Assembly: GCF_002288925.2 (NCBI RefSeq)
Contig: NW_022098069.1
Location: 81,011,730-81,075,729, forward strand
Origin: Delphinapterus leucas
Lineage: Eukaryota; Chordata; Mammalia; Artiodactyla; Monodontidae
Reading direction: 5' to 3'
DNA: 64,000 nt
How positions within the stretch are numbered: the first letter of the stretch is position 1; each line of letters opens with the position of its first letter. This document shows positions 11,500 to 23,822 of this stretch, piece by piece. A model generated the notes under the pieces. That model ran no database searches. It saw only the letters and a list, made by a program, of their open reading frames with translations, and was not told where the DNA came from. Both the position numbers and the translations under genes were made by a program.

Positions 11500-11690
11500 G
11501 CATTATCCTTAATATTAAAGATTGTATGCTTTTACCCTAAGATTGGGGCCTAGGCAAGTATATCTGCTTTCACTCTGTCTATTCAACGTTGAATTCATAG
11601 TTCTAGCTAGTACAATAAAGAAGGAAAAAGTAAGAAAAACTAGATTGGAAAGGAACAGATAACATTTTTCTTATGCATAGACTTCACAAT
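11500..11690 (+). mobile_element. L1 ORF2 reverse-transcriptase remnant
   Basis: GGGGCCTAGGCAAGTATATC, CTATTCAACGTTGAATTCAT and TAGCTAGTACAATAAAGAAG align with the L1 RT segment that encodes the GCPLSPLLFN and LEVLARAIR region. Decayed by many changes. The following 11695-11880 (TCTACACTGGCTAGAACCC) looks like the opposite strand of the same L1 region, so a second, inverted piece may abut it. Confidence 0.6.
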
Positions 11691-11880
11691 AGGTTTAGTT
11701 TTGAATATTTATGTTGTATGCAGCAATCTTGGTGAAGTCTAATTTTAAGGATTTGGTTTTTCCAAATGGCCTTTGATATTGGTAATTTTTATGAGAATTC
11801 TATTTATTTCTTTTCAAAGTTAATGCCCCATATTTCCTTTTCTTTTCTTTCTACACTGGCTAGAACCCTGAGAAGCTTAA

Positions 11881-12658
11881 AGAAAAAATCTTATTTTGTT
11901 CCTGTTTTCCAAAGAGATAGGCCTTAGTCATTATTAAGTATGATATTTTAAAATAAAATTTGTTACAGTATTTTATCAAACCTAACGTCCTTTGTATTCA
12001 AAGAGGTAAATTTGTATTTAGGCTATTTCAATCATTTTATTTTGTGTTTTGTCTATCTACTCATCATGTTCATTTTCCTGGTGTTCATTCCATTTTTGAC
12101 TTCCCTAAAACTGATAGAACGTTTTATACTACCTTTCCCCTTTACAATTTCAGATGTTACATATCCCATATTTTGTGTACTTATACCTAACGTTTTTTAC
12201 CTCTTTATAGAAGTAGATCACTCTTAATTTTACAACTCTATGAATTTTCACAAAGTGAACATGGCATTCTTAATTATTCTCCAGGATAAGAAGGAGGTCA
12301 CAAACATCCCAAAAGATCTCTGATGCTCCCTGCCAGTCAGTATCACTAGCTACATAACCTTCCTCTGTGGCATGTTAGGTGATTTCCTTAGATCCTTCTC
12401 CCAGTTCGCCAATTCTCTATTTAGCTCTGTATAATCTTCTTTAGTCTTTCAATTGAGTTTCAGTTCAATTATTATACATATATTACTTACAAGTCCTATT
12501 TTTTTTCAAATTTGTTCTTTCTTTGTTAGCTCTTGAAGAATTTTGAGCATATGTTTAGTAGTTTCCTTCTTATTATTCTTATTATTTTTAGTTTCTAATG
12601 TCACTTTCTGTTTCTTGCATCTACTAACACTCTCATGGAAGGTTCACTTCTCAGGTTT
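11881..12658. other. AT-rich sequence with possible old L1M 3' UTR at 12215-12350
   Basis: GAATTTTCACAAAGTGAACA, then CTCCCTGCCAGTCAGTATCA, is reminiscent of an old L1M 3' UTR. Frames at 11960-12227 are Phe/Leu-rich products of T-rich DNA. No gene is supported. Confidence 0.35.
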
Positions 12659-12672
12659 TATAATTGAGTTTT

Positions 12673-12861
12673 TTTTTTTGCAATACGCGGGCCTCTCACT
12701 GTTGTGGCCTCTCCCATTGCGGCCAGATGGGCAGGCTCAGCAGCCATGGCTCATGGGCCCAGCCGCTCCACGGCATGTGGAATCTTCCCGGACTGGGGCA
12801 CGAACCCATGTCCCCGGCATCGGCAGGCAGACTCTCAACCACTGCGCCACCAGGGAAGCCC
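12673..12861 (-). mobile_element. CHR-type SINE with internal deletion
   Basis: Minus-strand copy bounded by a perfect 14-bp target duplication TATAATTGAGTTTT (12659-12672 and 12862-12875). Against the other copies it has lost about ten bases and is rearranged in the segment corresponding to GAGCACAGGCTCCGGACGC: here GCGG is followed by CCAGATGG before GCAGGCTCAG. The promoter boxes are still present. Confidence 0.93.
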
Positions 12862-12875
12862 TATAATTGAGTTTT

Positions 12876-14204
12876 AAGAGGTAATTTTCATCAAATATTT
12901 TTTTCACATGATTATATTCTTTCAGTTTCCTTATTTCTGACAAAGTTATATAGCTTTCAATGCTCTTGGAAAAATTGTAGGTAAATATTATAAATTTGAA
13001 AGCTAGGCATAAATTTTTTTGCTGCAAGTCTTTGATTTTTCCCAGCTACCTTTTCTACCTTTAAACTGAAGACTAGACAGAACAGAAATTTTATGTCCAC
13101 ATCTTTGTGTGTAGTTTTTCTAGTTCACTTTTAATGGATGGAGAATCTCTGTGAAAGGATTTTCAAGTAGTATTTTATGCAAGGCTAGAAAGTAGAGCTT
13201 AATTACCTTCAACAACCTATGGCCATCTCCTCTGTCCTCCGATTAGAAGGCTAGGCTTCAGCCTTTAAAGCCTAAGAGGAGGATAGAAATCACTGTGGAT
13301 TACAGTGCCATCAGCTCACACCATATTGATTTTTATTCTTCTTTATGCTCCTTGAATCTTTCCTTTTATTCCTTCGTGTTTGATTAGACAATATTTTTAG
13401 AGTTTCGTTTTATCTGTGATCTCATGTTTGTAGCAGAAGAAAACTATCTGACTCAGCTTAGGTCATTGTGCTTTTAATAAAAGAAAGAAGTATAAACAGT
13501 CAACTAAGTTGTCCAATTAAAGACAATAAGCAGCTGGACTCCACATCTGTGTCTCCTTTACTGTAGTTCTCTCATCCTCAATCCTCATGTCCCCTCTTCT
13601 CTTTTCCACATTCCTCTGCTACCCTGTCTCTCCCAAAACAACCGGAGACCTAATCTCATCATTTATTTGTGGCACTTCTACTATTTCACTCAATTTTCTC
13701 CAAACACCAGAATTATTTCTTTATCTTTTATTTAGTTAAATACAATTCCTAGAAATAAGTTCTGTAATTATAGGTTTGGGGAAATTAACTTATGGCTCTT
13801 TTTATTTTTAGCTCTACTTTTAAAAATTATTTTTTAGATGTTGATTTTCAGTACCTGGTCTAGAAGAGATACTTGCTGTTGGAGAAAACAGAAAAACAAA
13901 AGATAAAACCGACAAAAATCTATGATTTATAATTCAAAGATAAGAAAAAAACTTGGAAAATCATGCACACACAACTGTAAGGAGACATAAAGCTATCGTG
14001 AAAACCATGGCTTTGCCACAACCCTCGATTAGCCGGAGTAGCACTTTAGTAGATATCTTAGACTATATTAAAAACAAAGATGGGAATCCTTCTAATACCC
14101 ATTTCAGGTTTCTGTTTTTCTTTCCTTCTGCTTGTTTCTTCTCCAGAGTCAAATATTTTCCCTATCTAGTTTCTTCACACTCTTTGTTTGGATGTTTCAA
14201 AGCA
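12876..14204. other. No gene or recognised repeat
   Basis: AT-rich sequence. The 100-codon frame at 13953-14255 lacks any recognisable motif and runs into the L1 tail below. Confidence 0.5.
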
Positions 14205-14224
14205 ATGCTTATTAAAAGTGAAGC

Positions 14225-14316
14225 ACAACATTGTGAATGTACTAAATGCCACTGAATTGTACACTTTAAAATGCTTAATTTTAGGTACTGTGAATTTCAC
14301 TACAAAAAAAAAAAAA
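14225..14316 (+). mobile_element. Old L1M terminal 3' end with poly-A
   Basis: TGAATTGTACACTTTAAAAT, then GTGAATTTCACTACAAAAA, is the classical end of older L1M 3' UTRs, followed by 13 A. Only about 90 bp are recognisable. Confidence 0.6.
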
Positions 14317-14720
14317 GTGGGACTTTTCTCACCACCAATATTGATAGAGCAAAACCAATTAATTTCTAAGTACGCACTGCGTTTGCTCCTCAGTCCTTGC
14401 TTACGTTCAACAGTGGAAATATGACATCTGAGAGATTTCACCTGGCATCCCACAATTTTTGCACCCAGTTTCCAATCAATATGTACATTCTATTGAGCTG
14501 GAGGAGAATGCCTACCTTAAAGTTGCTCTTTCCACCAGCTTACCTCCTATTCACTTTTTAACCCTCTACAATCAGGCTTTCACCAGTGAAGTTCCAGGAG
14601 CTGTCTCATGACAGTTTCCTGCTGTTTAACAAATCCAATGGGTAATTTTTACCATAAGTTTTCTGCAATATTGAAGATGGAGATAACAGTCTTCATTTTG
14701 AATATCTCTTGCAATTTGGG

Positions 14721-14928
14721 TTTTTTTTTTTTTTTTGCAATACGCGGGCCTCTCACTGTTGTGGCCTCTCCCATTGCGGAGCACAGGCTCCCGACGCGCA
14801 GGCTCAGCGGCTATGGCTCACGGGCCCAGCCGCTCCGCGGCATGTGAGATCTTCCCGGACCGGGGCACGAACCCGTGTCCCCTGCATCGGCAGGCGGACT
14901 CTCAACCACTGCACCACCAGGGAAGCCC
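14721..14928 (-). mobile_element. CHR-type SINE, short form
   Basis: Minus-strand copy: a 16-T tail, GCAATACGCGGGCCTCTCAC, and the 5' end CACCACCAGGGAAGCCC. It is flanked by GGG plus T-rich sequence on both sides (14718 and 14930 onward), a low-complexity target duplication. Open frames of 79-93 codons here are SINE-derived. Confidence 0.92.
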
Positions 14929-14940
14929 GGGGTTTTTTTT

Positions 14941-17900
14941 TGTTTTGTTTTGTTTTTTAATAGCCATGTCTGATTCTCCACCTTTCTCATTCCTTAGTAT
15001 AATTCACTCATTCTAATTTTTCTACCTGTCCTTTTAATGTGGAAATTTCACATTATTTAGTTAACAGACCTCTTATAGTTCTATGTACATCCTTTATGCA
15101 ATTTAAGGTCACATATCACTTCTAAGAACACCTATTGTTCTGTTAAACCTCAAAATAATGTAGTACATTATGTGCAGTCTCTACTGCTTTCGACAGACTG
15201 CTGAATGCCTCTAGATAAAATTAGTCTATTTTGAAGGGTGCCAGTGACATCTCTTCCAATCTCAGCTGTGCTCTCAATTATTCCTTTTTATGTCTTCCAT
15301 CAACTGCCTACCTCATTTTCCAGAGCAAACATTCTGAACCTCAAACACTCTTCAAGAAAATTCAATTAATGTAAATTTCATGAGAAAAAGGCCATATTAG
15401 CCATTCCATAAATATATTTACTTAGTGAATTAATGAATGACAGTCTGCATTTTACTTACATAATTGGCATCTATATTTTTATTCAGTACATCAAAAATAT
15501 TGTCTTCCCTAGATTTCTTACATAATAATAAGACACTCAATATGTATTTGTTAAATGATTCATTTATGCAGTAGGTACGTGTTGTATTACAAGATGGTCT
15601 GTTCATTCTTCCTTGCATCTGTCAGTAAGCCTTAACTGAGATGCAGCCTAATTACTGCTGACAATTACTTCTTAGATGCATGAAAGCTCCCTTTAGACCA
15701 ATGTCAATGTTTTTACTCTAACATTACTTTTTCAAAGGAAAATTACTGCTATCAAACTTATACTTAAGGAAGGGAGAAATCTTGTAATCATTTCTGGACA
15801 TTGAATTAAGCAGTGAGTAATAATACTGTTCATTTGAAAGAAAATAATTTGTACCTGCATGTTTTCATTTGGCTATATAAAGATATCTTTTAAAAAGATT
15901 ATACAATGATTATGTTTAGTATCTTAATAAAATATCTCAATAGTTATAAAAGAGTATAATAAGATCTTTTTAAATTCAGCTACAGTTAAAACCAAATGTT
16001 TTAGACAATGTCATAACTTAGAAGATTTTTCCCAACTTATGAGCAACACCATGTGATAGTAAAGTCATAGTTCTATTCTGTCAGTCTTTTCCACCTAACT
16101 TTAAATTAACATCAGTTTGTTTTGCCTTATCATTTTTTATTGCAAAATGTTACCTTTATCATCAACTTATTTTAAAAGATTTTTCTGCTTCTTAGCCATT
16201 ACTGGAACACACTACATTTTTTATTGTATTAACATCATTGTCATTTTACTTCTGCTGGTTTTATGTTGCTTCTAAGCTGATTCAAATATTCTGACTTTCA
16301 AGCCATTCTATTTTCTCCACTACTTTTCTGAATAAATTATTTGTACCTGCATGTCTCTTCTCCTTTTTCTTCTTCTCTTAGGTCACTGAAATTGATTAAA
16401 AGAAATACAGACATGCTTTTAAATGTTCTCTCTTTAAGCAGTCTAGAGGGTGTCTGGAGGCTGAAAATTTGGTTCAGAGCTTCTGCAAAACATTGAGTAA
16501 AGATGAGCCCAGGCAACACAGCGACCCCAGGAGAGAAGCTTCCCCTCAGGAAGCCTTGCTCTTCATAGCGTCAACTGCCTTGACCAAACCAAGTCTTCTG
16601 AGAAACTCTTTATTATTGACAAGTAAAGTAGTGAATTCAGGATGACAATCAGTTAGAAGAATACAAATCAAATATTATTTCACAATTTGGAACAAGAAGA
16701 GGAAATACATGATACAAAGAAAAACATATTACAAATCAATATTAATATCTCTATTTTATGGAGTCTTTATTTCCTCTTATTTCACAGACATTTAGAAAAA
16801 ATTACTGTCACTTAGCTATTTCAGCCTGGATTTGCTACTCACTTATAATTCCATAAAATGCCACATTTTTTCTTGATCATTTTTGCATATAATTAAACAT
16901 GCTACGTCTGATTTTACAAATTGTCTACCTCACGGCCCCCACGTTTTAACAGCATTTACTTTCTAAGCCAACTTTGGTAAAATTCCATCTTGGCAGATTC
17001 ATTCCAACTAAGTTATTTTATCAACCAGAAAAGTTTGTTTAGCCATATAAATGGTCCTGAAAATGCTAATATAAACTTACATTAATGTACATTAAAAGAA
17101 TTAAAAGAATAAGCATGAGTTCAAATTCTAGCCTCAGCATTTAGTACTTGCATAAGTTTACCAAATTATTTGAATTCTCTAAACCTAAGATTCCACAAAC
17201 TTCATGGGATGCTGTCAGTTGTGCAGCCTTGGAAGTAATGTTGGGCAGCCCAAGAACTTTTTTTTTTTTTATCAATTGAATGTGAATGGTAATACAGACT
17301 TTGTTATTGTGTCTTTTTTTTGGTGGGGGGAGGAAGGTTAAATTATATAATCTATGTAAGGTATTTAGAAGAGTGTCTTGAACACAGCACTTTCCCAATG
17401 ATTAAGGGATATTAGTGTTAATAGTTTTTATCCCTCATCTACCTTTGTTGCACAACTACTTATCAAGTATTTTAAACTATAGTATCCTATATTTTACAAA
17501 CTCCATCTAATCCATTATCTGCTCTGCCATTCATTTTAACTACTCTTTGTCAGAAGTAGCATTAAAATGTGTCCTGTAATCTATTATAATGTTACAATTA
17601 AAAAACCAGAAAACTACTCATTAAGCAGTAGTTTGTAAAAAATATTTCGTTGTCATATAAGGAATAATTAACCATACTGTAATTTCTGTGGATCTATGAA
17701 TCTATGATCACTTATTTTAACTTCATCTGACAATATCTTTTTCCAATAACACTTTATAGCTTCAAAACCCTTTGAAAAAGAATAAAGACACAACAGAAAT
17801 CTGCTAAACACTACTTCATTACTCTAAAATAATTCATCATAATTAACACATAATTTCAATATTTAACTTACCCTTGTTCTGCCTCAGTCTCTTCTTGAGT

Positions 17901-18065
17901 ATTTTATGTTGGAGATGAAATTATATGCTCCATAGAGAAAACTTTTTACTGAAGACAAATTTAATTTGAGATCAAGAGAAGAAAGACAAAAGAAAGTCAC
18001 AATGTAACCATTAGTGTGGAATTGTCCAATGTCCTTTGTGCTCCTTAGTTGTCTTTCAAAAGTAA
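14941..18065. other. AT-rich sequence without recognised features
   Basis: About 3.1 kb with no clear repeat family apart from a weak L2-end resemblance near 15520-15560 and T runs near 17260 and 17313. Minus frames at 15430-15618, 16337-16519 and 17141-17398 have no motif. Candidate for ordinary intron or intergenic DNA. Confidence 0.5.
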
Positions 18066-18072
18066 AGGATTG

Positions 18073-18276
18073 GGCTTCCCTGGTGGTGCAGTGGTTGAGA
18101 GCCCGCCTGCCGATGCAGGGGACACGGGTTCGTGCCCCGGTCCGGGAAGATCCCACATGCCGTGGAGCGGCTGGGCCCGTGAGCCATGGCCACTGAGCCT
18201 GCGCGTCCGGAGCCTGCGCTCTGCAACGGGAGAGGCCACAGCAGTGAGAGGCCCACGTACCGCAAAAAACAAAAAG
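18073..18276 (+). mobile_element. CHR-type SINE, short form
   Basis: Starts GGCTTCCCTGGTGGTGCAGT, has B box GGTTCGTGCC, and ends CACGTACCGC plus an A-rich tail. A short target duplication AGGATTG (18066-18072 and 18284-18290) is visible. Frames of 60-119 codons on both strands here are SINE artefacts. Confidence 0.92.
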
Positions 18277-18290
18277 AATATACAGGATTG

Positions 18291-18847
18291 ACAGGAGGTT
18301 TGGGGATTGCCTCTGATTTGTAGTATTTGTTCTGAATTGTCTGGAATTCTATTTGTTTTCTAGCCCAGTGCTGACATGGGGTTGATGGCTGTAGGTTTCT
18401 CATCATTGTCCCCACAGGATCCTTTTCCTTATCTGCTCTTGGCAGATTGTGACCATCTAAGGAAAGACTTCTTTACTGGTTTATCAAGCTTATTTTCATA
18501 GCTTCTTATTTCCCAGTGTCAAAAAGTATTATGTACATAAAAAAAAAAAGTTCACTCATCCATGCCAGGCAATTCTAAGTAGAATTGTATTTTAAGTGAT
18601 ACAACAAACAAAATTGACCTTGGTAAGCCTCACGGCTTGTCAGAAATATGACCATTTCTTCAATTCGAGTTATATTTACAGAATGCAAGAGCTAAGCTTA
18701 AGGAAAGTGGACTGTTTTACGAAGAGAAGAGCAAAACCGTTTCTTAAATACTATGCCATTGTGCCCTGTTCAGTAAATGACAGCCTGGTATTTTATTTGT
18801 ACACAATGACTAAAGTCATGTATTCTGTCCTGTTCTACAGAGGTGAT
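18291..18847. other. No gene or recognised repeat
   Basis: AT-rich. The 90-codon frame at 18596-18868 has no motif and overlaps the start of the MER5A copy. Confidence 0.45.
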
Positions 18848-19030
18848 TTCCATAGTGTGGCCCCCTGACCAGCCGCAGCAGCATCGCCAGGGAACTTATT
18901 AGAAGTTCAGATTCTCAGGCCCCACCTCCCAGAATATAGGGTCAGAAACTGGGGTGGCACCCAGAGTCCAGTTGGCTTTAAACAGCCCTCCTGATGATTC
19001 TGAAGCTCAGTCAAGTTTGAGAACCACTAG
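18848..19030 (-). mobile_element. MER5A (hAT-Charlie non-autonomous DNA transposon)
   Basis: Reads GTGTGGCCCCCTGACCAGC, GGGAACTTATTAGAAGTTCA, CAGGCCCCACCTCCCAG, and ends TTTGAGAACCACTA, which is the complement of the MER5A start. Old, non-coding, mobilised in trans by hAT transposase in early placental mammals. Confidence 0.8.
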
Positions 19031-20689
19031 ACTAAGCAAGCCGTAAACCATAATTACAAGTGAAATAAGTTCATGTTTTTTAATTGCCATTTATTTCTAC
19101 AACTTCCCTGGTTATGAAATTCATCATGTGAAAAATTAATTAATTAATTGTCACTAAAAGCAGTTCTTGGGAGAAAACTAGAAAATGAAAGCTTACAAAT
19201 TTGCAGCCCATCAATTCACACTAATAAAAAACCACCAAGGGTGGGGGAAGGGTTACTGAGGTGAAAAAATGCATATACTACACAGCAAAACAAAACTGTA
19301 GCAGGAGAACAGCAAAGTCAGAAAGGAAAGAACCCCAGTCCAAAATCTTGCAATAATCCTCCTGAGTCACTGATAGTCACAAACAATTCCAATGATCTGT
19401 TACCAAACAAGGCAAGCATTCCAGACACACATGTTGACATGTTGGGGATTTACTCTATGAAAACAGTGAACCCATCTGCTGCCATTAAAAAAAAAAAAAA
19501 AAAAAAAAAAGTTGCGTACTATCCAGAAATTTCTTGAGAAAATATTGCTAGATAGGGTAATAGCTTTATGAATAAGACTGGAAAGTAGAGGGCTCTATGG
19601 AACTTAATAGTCAAGACCAAATCAGGGAGTTGGGAAAAAAACGCATTGTCTTCAGTCATTCACATAACAGCAGTTTTATTTTAAAAGGTTTCATGCTGAA
19701 ACTAGAAAAGCTCTGAAAAGAGAAACAGTGAGAGTCTCCATTTTGAAATGAGCTGAGTAGGAGTGAAAATATTGCCAAGTGGGCTGGCTGCATCTCAGGA
19801 TCGTTGTAAAAATAAGTTATGGTGAACTCAGGCCTGAGTCAAAGGCTATAGCCACAGAGGGCAGGATAATGGCTGAGTGCTGAGGGTCACATTCCATTCC
19901 CATCGCTATGAAAATAGAAAGCAAATATGAAGAATGAAGCTTTGGTGTTCACAGAGAATGGCAGGCAGTTTAGTCACAGAATAGAAGGTTTGCTCTTTTC
20001 TCACCAAGAAAGGATACATAAAACAGTGTATATTTTTCTTCAAATTCCTAAAATGTGAATGCTACTAATAACATCACGATAATATCCTTGCCCTGTGCAA
20101 TCGTTTTTTATGGAAATGAATACAAACACAGTGAATTACAATATTAAAAACGTTACTTCCTTATAATATGTATTTTACAAGGCAGAAGTTCCTTTAATCT
20201 TGAATGGCCAAATTTTGAAAATAAGTTTTAATTTGGCAACCAAATGTAATGCAACTTCCAATAATCTTTAATGCATATTGTAGATTTTCAAATCTTCAAA
20301 CTTCACATAACACTTTTTTTCTAAATGTAGTTCATAACCAGTTGACTATCTCAAAATAGTTTAATGTTTACATAATGTTAAAGCCTGTAATTTGCTATTG
20401 GCCACTGCATTTCCTATTTATTGGTAATTTTCTACATCAGTCTTTGAGGTTAACTTTCATTGTTTTATAAAGGCAATTTAGCTGAGAATCTAAATAAAAC
20501 AAAACAGGTATAGACCTCAGTACTTGAATGTAAGCCATCAATTACTAATTTCCTACTTTGAATCAAATCATTATAAATAATGTAACCATTGGAGAATTAT
20601 TCTCTGGAGAATAATTTTCAACACAGAGAATCTTTAAAATGATAATATTTTAGGACCATAAAGAAATCTTACTGAAATATTGTCTAGTG
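19031..20689. other. No gene seen; poly-A run and a small hairpin
   Basis: A run of 27 A lies at about 19484-19510 without a recognisable SINE or processed cDNA in front of it. At 20592-20620 AGAATTATTCTC and GAGAATAATTTTC form an imperfect hairpin. Nothing else stands out. Confidence 0.45.
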
Positions 20690-20785
20690 TAATGCCCATG
20701 CATAGATAAGGAAACTGAACTTCAAATTACAGTAATTTGCCCAGATCACATAGTGACAGAATTAAGAGCCAAGTGGATTTCTAGC
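20690..20785 (-). mobile_element. MIR SINE remnant
   Basis: ATAAGGAAACTGAACTTCAA, then TTTGCCCAGATCACATAGTG, is the complement of the MIR core (GATGAGGAAACTGAGGC, TTGCCCAAGGTCACAC). Confidence 0.65.
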
Positions 20786-20796
20786 AGGTTAGAAAA

Positions 20797-21082
20797 TCTT
20801 TGAGGGAAGGGCACTTTTTTTTCCCTTTAAAGTATGCAGAGCACATAGTACAGAGCCTTGCACATATAACCACAAGGTAATATTTAGTGAATGAAATATA
20901 CTTTAGAGCTTTCTTCAAGTTGAAAACTGGGGATGACCTATGTATGTCTACAAAGTCAAGACTGAACATTTCATCTCACCAAAATTTAAACTTCTCAAGT
21001 ATATAGAGATAATATCACATTTACTGTATGTGTCTCAGAACAAAGCACAGTACCTAGTGCATAGTAAGTGTTTAATAAAAAA
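20797..21082 (+). mobile_element. Two L2-end-like remnants
   Basis: 20797-20900 (CTTTGAGGGAAGGGCAC ... AGAGCCTTGCACATA) and 20985-21082 (AACTTCTCAAGTATATAGAG ... GCACAGTACCTAGTGCATAG ... TTTAATAAA) each resemble the L2 3' end, whose consensus includes CTCCTTGAGGGCAGGGAC and GCCTGGCACATAGTAGG. They may be two separate old insertions. Confidence 0.5.
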
Positions 21083-21244
21083 GAGTTAGTGAATATAAAA
21101 TATAATATTTTATATATTGGTTGTATTAATACTGATTAATTACTATTAATATCAATAATTAGTTGAATTAATGAATATAAACATATATTATATCTAATAT
21201 ATCTCACTTTAAATGAAAGCAAACTATAAAAACAGATAACCAGA

Positions 21245-21609
21245 TGTTATGGTTAGTTTTATGTATCAACTTGGCAAGACTGTAGTTTCCAATTATTTAA
21301 TCAAATACTAATCTAGGTGTTGCCATGAAGATATTTTGTAGAGGTAGCTCACACCTACAATCAGTGATTTTAAGTAAAAGAAATTACCCTGGATAATATG
21401 AATGAACCTCTTGCCATCAGTTGAAGACATTAAGAGCAAAAATTGAGGTTTCTTGAAGAAGGAATTCTGCCTCAAGACTGAACCATGGAAACCCTGTCTG
21501 AGTTTCCAGCCTGTCAGCCTGCCCTACGGATTTCAGATTTGCCAGCCCTCACAGCCACATAAGCCCAGTACTTAATATGATAATAAACACACACACACAC
21601 ACACACACA

Positions 21610-21650
<41 letters not shown>

Positions 21651-21732
21651 GGAGAGAGAGTATCTAGAATATCTATATATCTATATCTATATATTATTGG
21701 TTCAGTTTCTCTGGTGAATTCCAACTGATACA
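21245..21732 (+). mobile_element. LTR-like medium-reiteration repeat with CA microsatellite
   Basis: Begins TGTTATGGTTAGTTTTATGT, CAACTTGGC, and ends TTGGTTCAGTTTCTCTGGTG, AACTGATACA. The terminal TG/CA and an AATAAA near 21582 give it an LTR appearance. I recognise the sequence as a common mammalian interspersed repeat but am not sure of its family name. Confidence 0.55.
21586..21700. repeat. (CA)n plus (GA)n and (TATC)n microsatellite
   Basis: About 60 bp of CA repeats with one CAGA interruption, then GGGAGAGAGAG and a TATCTATA run, located just after the AATAAA of the surrounding repeat. The Cys/Val frame on the minus strand is an artefact. Confidence 0.93.
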
Positions 21733-22494
21733 CTAGAATTATCAATTCAGCTTGGAAAATATTTAGCACCTCCTGTTACCAGTTTTGTTAGAAAATTACT
21801 GTCATTCTTAATATAAGAGTATTTAAACTGTTTACCAATACACCATCAAAATCCGGAAAATAATATAATATTTTGCTGATTAGCTGGCCAAAACTGTGTA
21901 TCTCATTTATTTATTTTCTCTTTCCTGAACAAAGCATTCAGACTGTCAGCCAGGGCTTTCTGTGAGGTCATGATTTTCACGAAGATATTAGGATCTTCTA
22001 TAAACAAATGCAATTTAAATATTCCTACTTTGTGACCTGCTTTGTATTCAATTCCTTGAATGTAATCACCTACTTCTCTATTGTTTGGCTAAAACATGTC
22101 ACATTATAAAACAATGTTTTATGTTATGTTGCACCCAAATATTGAAATATCTTAAATTAACTGATTTACATTTTTAAAAAAATAACAAATTTATAAAAAC
22201 CAGACACCTGAACTGGTTGGTGTACCCTGGCTGAGTGTTTTGAGAAAAGTTTAACTGAAACCATTTGTTGATGATTCATTCACTGTTGAATCATCTAAAA
22301 CATTTTTTTTTACCAGTTTGTACCAATGTCCAACAAAATGCCTTCCAAACTTTCTGAATTACCATTTTCCACTAAGAAAAGAAAGTCAATCAAAGAAGTA
22401 AAGAAATAAATGAATTAGTGAAGCTTTTCCTGCACTTGATATGATCATGAGAATTCCTTCATTAGTCTGTTTTTCCCTCTGTGGAGTTTTATTT
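21733..22494. other. No gene or recognised repeat
   Basis: AT-rich sequence. Nothing nameable seen. Confidence 0.45.
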
Positions 22495-23012
22495 TTTTAT
22501 TTTTTCTAGCTTTATTGAGATACAACTGACACATAATCTTGTGTAAGTTTAAGGTATACAAAGTGTTGATTTGATACAGTTATAAATTGCAATATGATTA
22601 CCACCATAGTATTAGCTCCCACTTCCATCCAATCAGATAGTTACCATTTCTTTTTTGTAAGGAGAACATTAATGATCTATTCTTCTAGCAACATTCAAAT
22701 CTATGATACAGTATTATTAGCTATAATCACCATGCTGTACACTAGATTTCCCAAACTTATTAATCTTATAACTAGAAATTTGTACCCTTTGACCAGTATC
22801 TCCCCATTTCCCCCACCCCTAGCCCCTGGTAACCATCACTCTACTCTCTGTTTCTCTGAGTTTGTCATTTTTAGATTCCACATATAGGTGATAACATACA
22901 GTACTTGTCTTTCTCTGTCTGACTTACTTCACTTAGCCCAATGCCCTCAAGGTCCATCCAAATTGTCACAATGGCAAGATTTCCTTCTTTATCATAGCTG
23001 AATAATATTTCA

Positions 23013-23058
<46 letters not shown>

Positions 23059-23583
23059 TCTTCTTTATTCATTCATCTATTGATAGACAATTAGCTTATT
23101 TCCACATCTTGGCTATTGTGAGTAATGCTGCAATGAACATGAGAAAGTTCTACCAGATCCTTATTTCAATTCTTTCGGATATATACCCAGAAGGGGGCTT
23201 GCTGGATCATATGGTAGTTCTATTTTTAATTTTTTAGGAAGTTCCATACTGTTTTTGTAGTAATTGTACCAATTTACATGCCCATCAACAGTGCACTGGG
23301 GCTTCCTTTTCTCCACTTTCAGTCAGCACTTACTTGATATCTCTTGCCTGTTTGATGATAGCCATTCTAACAGGTATAAGGGGATATCTCATTGTGGTTA
23401 TGATTTGCATTTCCTTGATTCTTAGTAATGTTGAGAGATGATTCGTGATGTTGAGCACCTTTTCATATACCTGTTGGCCGTTTATATGTCTTCTTTGGAA
23501 ACAGTCTATTCAGTTCCTCTGCCCATTTCTTGTCTTTTAGGTTTTTTGCTATTAAGTTGTATGTGTTCTATATATTTTCATGT
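22495..23583 (-). mobile_element. L1M 3' part (3' UTR and ORF2 end), minus strand
   Basis: Starts with CTAGCTTTATTGAGATACAA (L1M 3'-UTR complement), continues through CCCCTGGTAACCATCACTCT, a (TA)n tract at 23013-23052, and the ORF2 complement ATATACCCAGAAGGGGGCTT. It ends abruptly at about 23583 within the ORF2 C-terminal region. It may be the 3' half of a single L1 whose 5' half is the inverted piece at 23823-24445. Confidence 0.82.
23013..23052. repeat. (TA)n microsatellite in L1
   Basis: About 20 TA units placed just before ATATCTTCTTTATTCATTC, the same L1 position as the TG/TA tract at 7-86 and the TA tract at 32584-32600. Confidence 0.93.
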
Positions 23584-23822
23584 TATTGCTGCTGCTGGCA
23601 GCTTCCTGTGACCATGGAGCAACCAGAGCTGGAAGCAGCACTGGAAGGGTATTGAGGCCTCATGGGACGGGGGAAGGAAATAGAAGCCTCAGGAAACCGC
23701 AATCATGAGGTGGCAACAAAAATAACAGATTTCAAAACTAAGGCCAGGAGCAGAGTTTTAGTAAAGTATTTGGTCAATAATTTGAAGTAGAGGACATTCC
23801 TTTCTCTGTAAGAGGTAGAACT
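23584..23822. other. Unassigned 239-bp spacer between two L1 halves
   Basis: GCTGCTGCTGGCAGCTTCCT, then GGAGCAACCAGAGCTGGAAG, is more GC-rich than both flanks. I do not recognise a family. It could be filler gained with the L1 inversion or an independent element. Confidence 0.4.

Noticed and set aside
19484..19510. Poly-A run suggesting a processed pseudogene or SINE
   Set aside because: No SINE body, AATAAA-bearing cDNA or target duplication could be found upstream.
21572..21769. Frame with alternating Cys and Val
   Set aside because: Product of the CA microsatellite.
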